Source: Triatoma infestans
Lineage: Eukaryota; Arthropoda; Insecta; Hemiptera; Reduviidae
Length of the DNA stretch: 64,000 bases
Assembly (NCBI GenBank): GCA_011037195.1
Contig: JAAEAF010000124.1
Coordinates: 19,149-83,148, forward strand
Direction: 5' to 3'
The position numbers and the translations under genes are program-made. Under the pieces are notes generated by a model, which did no database searches, was not told where the DNA came from, and saw nothing but the letters and a program-made list of their open reading frames with translations. Position 1 is the first letter of the stretch; each line of letters begins with the position of its first letter. Positions 34,125 through 44,952 of this stretch are shown in pieces.

Positions 34125-35197
34125 TCTGGTGTGAAACACCCACAACTTTCTCTTACTGCAGTTTACCAAGTTATGATTGCTAATTTCTCAAAACTTATAA
34201 ATTTTTTTAAATGTTTGTCTTCAATTTTATTGCACCGGAAGCTTCTAATCAAATGACTTTGTTGAAGAAAGCATAACCCTCCCTCTGCCCCAAAATTTCT
34301 TTAAATGAACTTTCTGGGGAAAAAAGTTTCAAAGATAAGTGATAGGTCTCCATAGTTAGTACCCGAAATTTGATGAAATCAGTCGGTGACTTTATGGAGA
34401 AAATCGCAGCCAAAAAAAAAAACGCACTTATGGTCTACCGATTTTTTTCAAACTCGAATTTTGGCAACATATTTAATTCTAATTAATATTAATTAGATGA
34501 ATAAAATTGTACAATAATCTATAATAGCACTTTACATGGAAACATAACCCTACTTCTCACTAAAAGTCCCCTTAAATGAATTTTTTCTGAGAAATGTTTC
34601 AAATAAAAGTTGTAGCACTTTATATGTGTAGTTAATTGGTTGCGATTACTGTGAATGTATTTATAGCGTGAATGAAATAGGATCAGTATGAATGTATTTA
34701 TTAGGGCGAATGAAATGGATTAGAGATGGGTATTCAAAACTTTTTTTTTTTTTATTTGTTAATGTAAGCAGCGTATAATGATGGCTATGGCCTGACTTAC
34801 TAATGCCAAAAAAAAGAAAAAAAAAGGGTAATTGATGTATTCAATTTAAAGAAAATTGTTGGAGCCGTTTTCCAGAAAATAGCAAAAAAAAAACTGACAA
34901 ATTGAAAGTTGAATTTCAAACTTCCGGTAAAAGGAATTTTAACTGGTAACTTCCTGTTGGATCCCTTGGTGACATCCAAACAAATACAGTTCACTCCTTT
35001 TGCGATTTTCCGTTTTTGGGTTGTGCAGTTCAGATACACACTCTCACACAGAAAGAGTGGGAGGAGAGACAAATTTCTAAATACCACTTTTTTGTACTCA
35101 TGAGCTTTAAAACGTGTATTTCATGGTGAAAACACCATGTTGAAAATTTGCCACGATCGCAATGTCCCCCCCCCCCAACTGCAGTGCGGAGAAAGTA
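34125..35197 (-). mobile_element. Family A element, minus strand, with central insertion
   Basis: The right end complement TCTGGTGTGAAACACCCACA, ACTTTCTCTTACTGC lies at 34125-34163. Modules with CACTTATGGTCTACCG near 34425 and the head near 34920-35160 follow, and the left end is degraded at 35197. Between about 34630 and 34790 lies unrelated sequence with an internal near-repeat (GTGAATGTATTTATAGCG / TATGAATGTATTTATTAGGG). Confidence 0.75.
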
Positions 35198-35980
35198 ATA
35201 CTATAAAAAAATTAATATTTTTTATAAATGTATTAAGGTTGTTAGGTAAGAGGTTTGCGAGAATAGTTGAAGATGACCTAACGGTGCCGACCAAACCGGT
35301 CCAGATTGTAATTGTGATTAGTAGTTGGGAGGATGTGTGCATGTGCTACTCAGTAACTTTGTTTCCTTTCTTTCTACCTACGGCCTCCATCGTCTTCCAC
35401 TTTTTTTTGCTGTTTCCCTATATTTATGTTTATTGCTATTTTTTTTATTTATTTATTTAATTTGTACATATTTCATGAAAAAATTTTATATTCTAAATAA
35501 ATGCAAATTAATCATATAAATTGTTCCTTAGTAAGAAATTCTTTATATTTGATGTCCAATTAAAATACCAGTTTTCTGTTTCCAAAGTGTTTTTATTTTA
35601 ACGCTGTGGTTAAAACCTGAGTAGGTATTCTTTGCATCTCTTTTCATTGAATCTTTTATTGTTTTTCCTAAAAAATTGTTGGAATTGTTGGATAAATCTG
35701 GCGATTGAAATTAAATAAGAAAAAGTAAACAAAATATTATTGCTGTACTTGTTATGTGAATCGAAGTTCATTTGCGTGTGCAATTGCAGAAAATTATTAT
35801 TCAAATGTTTATAATGGTAGCAGGATTAGGGTGATGAATGCTGAAATCCAAAACACACGAACTGATACAGTTTATTTTTTAAAATAGAGTGCAGAGAGAC
35901 CGAACGAAAAGTGATGATATTGGTAGGATGATGAATGTAGAATATTATATGGAATATTGGCTTGTTATGACTCGTCTGGA
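35198..35980. other. AT-rich spacer, no gene seen
   Basis: A plus-strand open stretch at 35137-35460 starts inside family A and runs into low-complexity T-rich DNA, so it is not taken as a gene. Confidence 0.5.
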
Positions 35981-36370
35981 AAGTGATGTGGCCCCTTAGA
36001 ACTCTTGCTTATTCTAATGGTGGGTTAGCTACTGTGGCTAACTCGGTGAAGCTTTGAAGGTTGGGACTTGTTACTAGTTAGCTGTTTGGAGTTGACTTGG
36101 TGACTGAAACTGTACTTTTCAAAGTTGATTTGGCCATCTGACGGATTAAGCTCTCACATGGTCGGCTTTTGTGGAATTTCTCCTACAGATTTGCTGACGA
36201 AATTGAAGCTCATTCGTCAATACATTGTAGTGACAAGGGGAGGTAATGTGTACATAACATGCGCTTGGAGGCTCAATGGTGTCGTCTCGATGCGGCAGCT
36301 AATGCAACTATTGAGTTCAGATTTTGTATGGCGAATTGTTAATGGTGATTGGCTCCATTAAACAAATTTT
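35981..36370 (+). other. GC-raised block, possible eroded LTR-element end
   Basis: Base composition differs clearly from the AT-rich flanks. A 78-codon open stretch at 36125-36361 starts only at TTG. Inside it, at about 36232-36242, a purine run ACAAGGGGAGG is followed by TAATGTGTACATAAC, which would fit a polypurine tract followed by an LTR start. No second LTR, integrase motif or target duplication was found. An unrecognised host exon or an unrelated repeat are alternatives. Confidence 0.25.
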
Positions 36371-36618
36371 TAAATCCTTTGAAGATGAATAATATATATA
36401 CAGGGAGTATATATTGAATTTATAATCGAGAATTATATTTACTTAAGACTAATACCATACTTACCAGACTTACATACTAATGCCATACTCTAAAATTGCA
36501 AATCAAGATTTTAAAACTTGAATGATTATCTGAATAAATGTTTTGGAAATAATTCACTTTTAAATAAATATGATCAAAATCAATTCTTTCGTTGATTTGT
36601 TAATTATATAGCATCTAG

Positions 36619-36840
36619 GGAAGGGATTAGCTCAGTGGTAGCGTGCTGGACTAATAACGCGGAGATCCAGAGTTCGAGTCCAGCAGTGCTGTCCTTAGAT
36701 TTTTTTCTTCCTAGGAGCGTCTACAACCCACTGTCCGATGATGAACAGTGTTGTCTGCAACGAGAGAAATCTGTCCGCATGCACTGAGAAGGGCGCCATT
36801 GACCATAGATGTTGATGCGCCTTAAATCAAAAAACAAAAA
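36619..36840 (+). mobile_element. tRNA-derived SINE, near full length
   Basis: Pol III A box in TTAGCTCAGTGGTAGCG (36628-36644) and B box AGTTCGAGTCC (36671-36681) with the usual spacing. Then the body TTAGATTTTTTTCTTCC, CAGTGTTGTCTGCAACGAGA, and the tail GACCATAGATGTTGATGCGC, CTTAAATCAAAAAACAAAAA. The head resembles a tRNA but does not complete an acceptor stem, so it is not a tRNA gene. It abuts a minus-strand family A right end. Confidence 0.9.
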
Positions 36841-36843
36841 ACG

Positions 36844-37128
36844 CTGGTGTGAAACACTCACCAAACTTTCTGTTACTCCAGTTTTAAAAATTGAAATTGA
36901 CAAATTTTATAGTTAGTGTACCACATTTAATGAAATTCGTCGGATTTCGTCGAAAACTGTAAAAACTGTTCAGTAAAAACGCACTTCCGGTTTACTAATT
37001 TTCTTGAAACTCGGAATTTTGGCCATGTATTCATTTCTAATTAATTTTGTTTGGATGTAGAATTGTATAATCAACTGTGATAGCTATTTAGAATTAAAAA
37101 TAACCCCGCCCCTTCCCCAAAAGTAAAA
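36844..37128 (-). mobile_element. Family A1 3' module, minus strand
   Basis: CTGGTGTGAAACACTCACC, AACTTTCTGTTACTCC, then CACTTCCGGTTTACTAATTT near 36981 and CCCCGCCCCTTCCCC near 37104. It stops abruptly there, so this is one module only. Confidence 0.8.
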
Positions 37129-37864
37129 ATAGCACTTGCGGGAATTAGGCATACTGGAATTTCGTCTTTATTTTCAAATTAAAATCTCCGTATTTTAAGA
37201 AATATTTCTATCAAACTTGAGTGGTTTAAAATCAAATTGTAATTACTGTTATTGGCGGCCATTCGTGTCTGACTTACCGCTCATGTTTTTTCACCTGTAT
37301 ATTTTGGCAGCCTTTTATCCCACTTTTATTATTGCATATTGGTTTTTTGTGAAAGCAATTTTATATAAACATACCCTTGTTGATTAAAGTTTGACATACC
37401 AAATCATATTTTGCTCTTCATGTTTACTTAAAGGAAAGTGATTGTAGTTGTGATTGTGGTGATTTTGTTTGATTGATTGAAAAACAAAATAATGAAAGAA
37501 AGAAAATAGAAAGTTGGTATGTAATTATATTTCATTCGAGAACGAACAATCTAATAGTAATGTATCGTTGATAACATAAACTGATAGCAGCAATGTGTAA
37601 ACTTTTAGTCCAGTCTTTAACAAGAAGCTTTGAAATAATTATAAGTAGGATATTCCCATAATCAGTTACTTGTCTTAATGTGTAATTTTGCTGTAACTGT
37701 AATTATTGCTTCTTTTACTTTTATTATTTCGGAATTCTCTTTTATTATAAGAGTTCTCTACTGTTTAGTAAAGAACTAAGGAGATTATCAAACAGAAATC
37801 TTTTTTTAATTATTCGAACCAAGAAACAATTTTATTAATCCTATAGTTTGTTAGTTGCTGAAAT
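37129..37864. other. Spacer, no gene seen
   Basis: AT-rich, no recognised repeats. Confidence 0.4.
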
Positions 37865-39080
37865 TTGCAGTTTGTAAATTCTTTATGGCAAATATTTGAC
37901 TCGATCCGGGAGCCCATGTTTAATACTTACTTATGGAAGGATTGGATCGACCATACCGAAGCTGGAGTGCAGCAAGGCAGCATTCTAGGTCCTATCCTTT
38001 ACTCAGTATACACTGCAGACATCCGAACACATCCTGATACAATCCTTCTCACCTATGCAAAAGATACTGCTATCCTATCTACCAATAATGATCCCGTAAC
38101 AGCTCATAGAAATCTGCAAACCATCTACAAACCCACCTCTCCTCCCTAGAAATTGGTTTAAAAAATAGGTCATTAAACTTAATGAAAATAAACTCCCTAT
38201 CTTGGGCTTTACTTAGACCGAAGAATTACCTGGAATCCTCACACATGACTTAAAAGAAAAGAACTAAACAGACGCTTTCGACAACTTAAATACTACAGGG
38301 CAACAGATCTAAACTCTCCCTAGACTCCTAGACAACAAAAGACTAATTTATACATCTATTTTGTGGTAGCGCGCTGGACTAGCAACGCGGAGGTCTCGGG
38401 TTCGAATCCAGCATGCTGCCCTTAGATTTCCTCTTCTTAGAAGCCTCAATAATTCACTGTTCGGTGATGGGCAGTGTTGTCTGTAACTAGAGATTACTGC
38501 TTGGAGCCGGCTGTGCATTGGAGAAGGCTTCGGGGGCACAATAGATCTTTCAGGTCGCAGTGCAATAATCCCCTACATCAATCTACAATCTACATCTATT
38601 TTAAAGCCTATCTGGGCGTATGGGATAGAACTATGGGGTTCAATCAAACGCTGAAATCTCCAAAGACTCCAATCTCTACAATCCAGAATCCTACGTAACA
38701 TTGTAAGCGCTCCTTTTTACGTCTCCAACCGAACCATAACATATGGATTCGGTAAGTTCGAAACCTTAATATACCGTTCATTGCTCAAGCCGCCCAAACT
38801 CGTTACAGGAAATTCCATAATAACCTACAGACTCACACAAATCCTTTAGTTCAACACATGTCTTCCCGAACACTTTCCAATAACCCTCCTAGACGTCTTA
38901 AAAGACAATGGCCTCGTGATCTCCTCTCAAGCGAAGAGAGTCCATAGTGATTTTGTGTAGTTTTGTACTGTACCATTGGCTACCTTCTCCATTCATTTTG
39001 TATTTATGTTCTTTGTATAATTGTTACTTAAGCGCTATCGCGCTGCTTGTAGCATGAATAAAGATTAAAAAAGAGAAAAG
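37865..39080 (+). pseudogene. Jockey-type LINE (RT palm to 3' tail), split by a SINE
   Basis: 5'-truncated LINE. Reverse transcriptase motifs: EAGVQQGSILGPILYSVYTA at about 37955-38010 and LLTYAKDTAILS near 38048-38080, where the catalytic YADD is YAKD, so the enzyme is inactive. After a frameshifted middle, the post-RT segment continues past the SINE: KPIWAYGIELWGSIK at about 38603-38650, then LQSLQSRILRNIVSAPFYVS near 38665-38725, ending near 38947. The 3' untranslated part contains AATAAA near 39057 and an A-rich tail to about 39080. The frame on the two sides of the SINE agrees once one target-duplication copy is discounted. Confidence 0.85.
38363..38590 (+). mobile_element. SINE inserted in LINE, with perfect 12-bp target duplication
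   Basis: Flanked by TACATCTATTTT at 38351-38362 and 38591-38602. The head starts within the A box (GTGGTAGCGCGCTGGACTAG), so it is 5'-truncated by about ten bases. The B box GGGTTCGAATCC lies at 38399-38410. The body (TTCACTGTTCGGTGATGGGC) matches other copies, but the tail differs: GGTCGCAGTGCAATAATCCC, then TACATCAATCTACAATC, instead of the GATGTTGATGCGCC tail. This is a second SINE subfamily. Confidence 0.9.
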
Positions 39081-39454
39081 AAAGTAATTTCTTCATTCAT
39101 TTCCGTCCTGTTCGAGTAGTTTACATTTTCCCCACTTCTAATTTACATTGACAGCATGCGGGCTTCTTATTTTCCTCTGCTAGATTAAAGCAGGATCTGC
39201 CTCGTAAGATACGTTGTTTCTTATGAGATCGGTGCCTCAGCCTATTTTCTTCTATTGTTAAGCAGCTCTTTGAAGTCCTAGGCTGATTCTAACCAGACTA
39301 GCTCCTTCCTAGTCTTGCTTCATCAGAAAACTACATTTCTAAATTCAATAAACAAAAATAGGCCATGATATGGCTGTTGAGTATGGGTAGAAAAGTTGAT
39401 TTATAATTGGCCAATTTGGTCTTTTTATTATATAATAGCTGTTATTGCTGAAAT
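39081..39454. other. Spacer, no gene seen
   Basis: Slightly GC-richer than average, no recognised element. Confidence 0.4.
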
Positions 39455-40297
39455 AGGAAATAGTATCGCTTCAAATTGACTAAATTAAAGTTCCTTGATT
39501 ACGACAAAAAAGTTTTTAACAAAATAGTGTGTGTGTTTGTTATATGAACAAAATATAGCAAAAAACGAAAAATCGTAGGAAGCTCAAGCTTGGTATCCGT
39601 TTAGGTGCTAGCAACATATCTGACACGAAGATTTGGGGCAAAATCAATCAACCGGCATTACGACTTTACTGATTTTTTTTTTCCTTCCGTTTTTCGCGAT
39701 TATTTGAAACACGGCTCCAACGGTTTCTCTTTAAAATTTGTATACTATCTGCATACATAAATATCTCATTTTTATTTGTTAGATTTTCCCAGGAAAATTA
39801 ATTTTTTGGGGGGAGAGGGGGGAGGTTTCTGGGCTTTATACTTTTCTCTAAAATACCATTTTAGTTCATTGCATGATTCAGCCACATCTATAATATTAAT
39901 ATAAATCAGAAACATTGCTAGAATTCCAAATTTAAAGAAAATCGGTTAACCGGAAGTGCGAATTTACTATATTATAGATATCTGGAATTTTTACGATAAC
40001 GATTATAACGGTTTCCTTTAAATTTCTAACACTAATTGCACAGATACACAGATATAAACCTACCACTTTTATTTGAGACATTTTTCTGAAAAAAAGATGT
40101 TTTTAGCTGGTTCTGAGGAATAACGTGTTTATTCATTGTTGGCGCTTACTAATCATTCTCTACCTGTCCGGGTTGGTAGGTTGGTATTTGTCTCCCCCTC
40201 CACCTCTTTTATTTATATAGGTCAAATAAGAAATTTTTTTTATCATTTGTATATATAATTGTATTAAGAGAAACTTCTGGAATTTTTACACTAGATT
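39455..40297 (+). mobile_element. Family A2 element
   Basis: Degraded head from about 39455 (no left terminus), TGTGTGTGTTTG tract, AAACGAAAAATCGTAGGAAG, AACCGGCATTACGAC near 39650 and AACCGGAAGTGCG at 39950. G-rich block GGGGGGAGAGGGGGGAGG near 39808. Right end ATTAAGAGAAACTTCTGG, TTTTTACACTAGA at 40297 and a T-run; hairpin decayed. Confidence 0.75.
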
Positions 40298-41937
40298 TTT
40301 TTTTTTAAATTAGGGTCAAACCTCTTAATAAATTGGAATATTTTAAAATATTTAAATTACTTCTTCTGGTTATTTGATAATTGAAAGAATAGCGGCCCTC
40401 GTTTGAGCAAAAACGGCTCAGATTTTTTTTGTTTCTTCCCAAAATACTACTACATGCAATCAGGTCCTCCGTAACAGCCCCTCCCCCCCAGCAGTCATAT
40501 CCTTTGGACTTTTACTACTTCATCTTTCACTTCACTAACTGAAGGTACATAACTCACATTATACAAGAGATGAGACAGACAGGTTATGTCAAAACTGGTT
40601 TTCTTCGTTGCAGACTTTCAATTTTTTTGCAAATTGTTACATTTTTTGTATGGCAGAAGTAAATAAATGTATAAATTAATATTTCCATCTTTTTATTACT
40701 TGTTACAACATGTTAAAATTATAACTTTTTTATACAGTGAACTTATTTATGTCCCAAATCTTGGTATCTAAATCAATAAATACATGCATAAATATATATA
40801 TATCTACCTACTTATATATTATGTATATATATATAAATGTAGCGTTTCTTATGTTGACAATAAATATTAATTATAAAACCGGACTGATCCGTTAGTTTTA
40901 TTTACTTTGTTAACTGTATTTAAAAAGTTTAAAGTTTATTATATTTTTTTTTTTTAAATAAATTCTTCAGTCTAAAAAAATATTGGTTTATTTAAATAAA
41001 TTTAAAAAATTTTTCTAAACATTTCATAATACTTGTCATAACTATTTTTTAAAAAAATCGTATGTATTTATATATTATAGATAGTGTGTGTGTGCGTGTA
41101 TGTGTATGTGTGAGACAAAGAGATCGAGTGAGGAAGGAAGGAACGAAAGACAGGGGGGGAGTCTCAAAAACGAAAATCGTAGGTAGGTCAGACTTAGTAC
41201 CCATATTTCGATAAAAATAACAACGAAATTTAATTTCGTTTCATCTAGATTCGATACGAAGATTTTGGTCAAAATCCTTTTAAAGTCTCAACATTTTCTT
41301 TAAGCTTCTCCCTTCCTTCACCCTACATATATATAGATATAACTTATTTTCATAAGTTTCGGAGAATATTAATTTTAGATGGTCTCCAGGGAGGGGCGCC
41401 GCAATAAAGAAGTACAATTTATGGTCAATTAAACGCATGGCTGTAAATGTTGTCCGAGTTTGAAGAATATCGATTAGCTGTAGTTATTTAAAATTGAGTT
41501 GCTAACTGGATATATACAAACTATCACATTTGATAGAAACATTTCTCTGAAGAAAAAAAGAGAAGTTGGATTCAGGGAGAATTTATGTAATCAGTACTCT
41601 CCACTATTAATTTGTGGGTGACTTCCTTCCACTAACGTGTTTATTCATAAAGTAGATCTCTAGGCTATTTTCGCTTCAACCTTCTAAGCGAGTTAACTCA
41701 GGGATAGTGTTTGAATGGAGTCGTTCAATTATTGATTGAAATGGGTTTCTATGGAGGAATGAAATTGGGAAAAATGGGATTTCGCCAGATCGCAGATGAA
41801 AGAATGATTTTATGGTCATTATGGATAGTTAGATGGATTCAAACCAATGAGAATTTCTATTTATCACAGGATTTTAGACAGTAGGGATTGGATTCGCTGA
41901 GTATTGAAATTTTTAGTCGTAAGATATTTTGTTCGTT

Positions 41938-41971
<34 letters not shown>

Positions 41972-42087
41972 ATTCGAAAGAGAAAATGGTAATTCCAATA
42001 AAAGTAAATCGTATGTGTTCCTTCTAAGCCATATTTTGTTTTGCGTTTCTTATTTATTTATTTTTCTCACTCCTCTTACTTAAGAGT
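40298..42087. other. AT-rich spacer with family A scraps and a microsatellite
   Basis: Family A scraps at about 41085-41600 (TCTCAAAAACGAAAATCGTA near 41162, AAGATTTTGGTCAAAATCC). (CA)15 at 41941-41970. A repetitive TCTTACTTAAGAGTAAG palindromic stretch at about 42073-42110 leads into the next family A copy. No gene seen. Confidence 0.5.
41941..41970 (+). repeat. (CA)15 microsatellite
   Basis: Perfect CA dinucleotide run followed by CATTCG, the same junction as the complement of family A TG tracts (ACC/CATTCGCT), so it likely descends from a minus-strand family A copy. Confidence 0.9.
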
Positions 42088-43024
42088 AAGTTTCTCTTAC
42101 TCTTAAGTAAGAGGAAGTATTGTAATAGTGTCAAATTTTCGATATCAAGGTTTCACCGGAATTATCCGTTTTGAGGTCCCCTGAGTCCAAAAAAGTGGTT
42201 TTTAGAAAATGGTTTGTGTCCGTGTTTGTGTGTGTGTGTGTGTATGGGTATGTATGTGTGAATAGCATAGCTCAAAAACGAAAAATCGTAGAAAGTTGAA
42301 ACTTGATATTCCGTTTAGGTATCACCATGGGATCCGACAGTGGGCCATCTGTCAAAATTCCCCAACCGGAAGTTCCACTTTGCTAATTAGTTTTTTTTAC
42401 TTTTTGCGATTTTCTCAAAAACGGCTCCGATGATTTTCTTGAAACTTGATATATCAACTACACATACAAAGAACTACAACTTTTATTTGAAACATTTCTC
42501 TAGTAAAATTCATTTAAGGGCACTTTTAGGGGACGGGTGGGGTTAGGTTTTCCTCTAAAGTGCTAATTCAGTTTACTATACAATTCTGTCGTATAAATAA
42601 TATTAATTAAAATTAAATATGCTGTTGAAATTCCGAGTTTGAAAAAAATCATATGACCGGAAGTGCGTTTTTACTGAATTGTGTTTTTCAGTTTTCTGAT
42701 ATTTTCTCGATAACGGCTCCAACGATTTTCTTTAAAGTAGGTATGTGTACTATACATATAAAGAGCTACAACTTCTATTTGAAACATTTCTCCTGATAAT
42801 GTCATTTAAGGGGGCTTTTAACAAAATTAATTAGAAATACATATATGGCCAAAATTCCGAGTTCTAGAAAATTAGTAAACCGAATGTGCGCTTTTACTGA
42901 ACAGTTTTTCAGTTTTCGACGAACTCTGACGTTTCATTAAATGTGGTACACTAACGTTAAAATTTGTCAGTTTCAATTTTGAAAACTGGAGTAAGAGAAA
43001 GTTGTATGAGTGTTTCACATCCGA
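42088..43024 (+). mobile_element. Family A1 element, full length (~937 bp, best reference copy)
   Basis: Left end AGTTTCTCTTACTCTTAAGT, head TTTTCGATATCAAGGTTTCA, GAGGTCCCCTGAGTCC, TG tract near 42222-42242. Three modules with CCAACCGGAAGTTCC (42361), ATGACCGGAAGTGCG (42654) and a deleted third with AACCGAATGTGCG (42887). Right end GGAGTAAGAGAAAGTTGTAT, GAGTGTTTCACATCCGA at 43024, then T-run. All architectural parts are present in one copy. Confidence 0.9.
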
Positions 43025-43726
43025 TTTTTTTTTTACCCCAATCTAACAAATATTAACTAAATTCATCAGGTCATTTCAATTTCATTTAATTGTGATTTGC
43101 TTTTTTTGAAGTATTTAAAAGAAAACGAATGCATATATGATGAACAACATAGTCATTTATAAAATATCTCTGTTCATCAATAGATATGTTTCACAGATTG
43201 GACATTATTAGAAATATATGTAAATAAACCTGCGGATAAATCTAAATTTAGCTACAATAATGTTACATTGCGAATTTAGTATTTATATCAGTTTCTATTT
43301 ACAGTTTTAAAATAAAATTATAGTTTGACAGTGAAACATGTGTGTTGTGCTAACACTATTCCCACAGTTGACCAATAGAGAAACTCCTATCTCAGTATTT
43401 GCCCGGTTCATCGATTAAACTACACTTGATGCAACCCCTAAATATACTTTATAATCTTTATTATTATTTAATTAATATAAATGAAACAATTGTACTTTTA
43501 GAATATTATAAATTATTTTCTTAAATTATCAACTTAAAAAAAAATTGATATAATAACATGGTGATAATTGTAAGTTATCTTCTGTTTAATATCTAAAGAA
43601 TTGTTCGTGAGTACTTCGAATTAGTATTTTAAATGAATTTATTATAACATTTTTATTAGTTAAGATGTTTAATTGAGTATCAAAGATTGAAGTTATACGT
43701 GTTAGAAAGAAAAATTATAAATTACT
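43025..43726. other. AT-rich spacer, no gene seen
   Basis: No recognised element. It ends at the short tandem tail of the next LINE. Confidence 0.4.
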
Positions 43727-44896
43727 ACATTAGATTAGATTAGAAACGGGGGGGGACGAGCCTCATTCCACTGCGACCTACTAGACGAGCTCTATTGTGG
43801 ATCCCCTTAAATTAAAAGCACAATTTAAAAGCGTAAATTAAAAGCTTTGCCCTCCTGAGCTGAGAGCGGCTCCATATGAAGCTCATAGCTTCGGGGTTGC
43901 CTGTCCCCAATTGAAGAAACCTTATTCTCGCCAGGTCTGCGCACTCACAGAGGATGTGCGCCGGGTTTTTTTCCTCTGCCTTGCAGAATCGGCATACCGC
44001 ACTATCTGCAAGTTGTAGATGGTGCATATGTCTGTTCAGCCTACAATGCCCTGTTAGTAGACCCAAAATTAGCCTTATATCCCTTCGAGTATGGCTCAGT
44101 AGATCTCTGGTAAATTTAGGTAAATGTCTCTTGATAAAGAGCTTTGCCTGCCTCTGTCCTGGTGTTCTCTCCCACCAAAGCAGTCGCTGTTCTTCTATCC
44201 AACCTTTGATAGAAGTTTGAATAAGGCTCCTGGACAAGCCGCAGAAGGGTGCGGGGCCTATAAAGGTATCCTACGAACCCTCCCTCGCTAGGGCATCGGC
44301 CCTTTCATTGCCCAGAAACCCCGCATGTCCCGGCACCCAGGCGAGTGTCAGTTTATTCCGATTACCCACCTCGGTTAGGGCAAGTAAGCTATCCCACACC
44401 AGTCTTGAGACTATTTGGTGTGAAGAAAGTGCCTTCAGGGCTGCCTGACTGTCGAAGTATATGACCACTCTTCTACCCACTATGCCTTGCCTTATAATTC
44501 CCCTAGCGCAGAGTTGTAACGCCACGACTTCAGCCTGAAAGACGGTGGCGTACTTCCCTAGGCTGGCCTTAATCTTAACTTTAGGCCTGCCCCCCTAGAC
44601 TCCGGCTCCGACCCCAGTCGGAGTTTTGGATCTATCTAAATACCAGATCGAGTTACCGAACGGGTGGTCACAGTCCCATTTACCTCTGCTCGGTATACCA
44701 ATTTGGAAGTTCCTTTCGAAATGATACCTAGGAACCATCCTATCAGTTGGCATTCTAAGAAGATGGTCCGCCTTGATTTCCTCACTGAGCCTCTGGTTAT
44801 TACGATCGTGCCTTGAGGTGATGGGAGGCAGCCCCTGCAAGAGCTATGTATTCCCATTCTGGCTTCGCCTTGAACGAGGCTGTGTAGTGGTGGCAA
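43727..44896 (-). pseudogene. Jockey/R1-type LINE: RNase H and C-terminal domain
   Basis: 5'-truncated LINE, much GC-richer than its surroundings. One minus-strand frame runs from about 44840 to a TAA at 43812, broken only by two TAG codons (44595-44597 and 44271-44273). RNase H residues: SIWYLDRSKTPTGVGAGV (first Asp kept, usual TDGS altered to LDRS), TVFQAEVVALQLCA (Glu), VVIYFDSQAALKALSS (Asp), LAWVPGHAGFLGNERADALA (Asp). Then the C-terminal tether DLLSHTRRDIRLILGLLTGH and a zinc knuckle CRFCKAEEKNPAHILCEC (C-x2-C-x8-H-x4-C). The 3' end is CGTTTCTAATCTAATCTAAT, a TCTAA-type tandem tail rather than poly(A). High GC and few lesions indicate a relatively recent insertion. Confidence 0.9.
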
Positions 44897-44952
44897 TTAT
44901 TACATAAATTTAGCTGCAATTTTTCATTTAATTTTCACCGGAAATACATTTT

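Noticed and set aside
35137..35460. 107-codon plus-strand open stretch
   Set aside because: Starts in the decayed left end of a minus-strand family A and ends in T-rich low complexity; no exon borders or homology.
36628..36690. Possible functional tRNA gene
   Set aside because: A and B boxes are good, but no acceptor stem closes and the sequence continues into a dispersed SINE body seen at other loci.
28384..41970. TG and CA runs as possible telomeric or CRISPR-like arrays
   Set aside because: They are dinucleotide microsatellites, mostly inside family A copies. No spacer-repeat alternation exists anywhere in the window.
43954..44220. Plus-strand 88-codon open stretch
   Set aside because: Shadow frame opposite the LINE C-terminal domain, which has clear RNase H and zinc-knuckle motifs on the minus strand.
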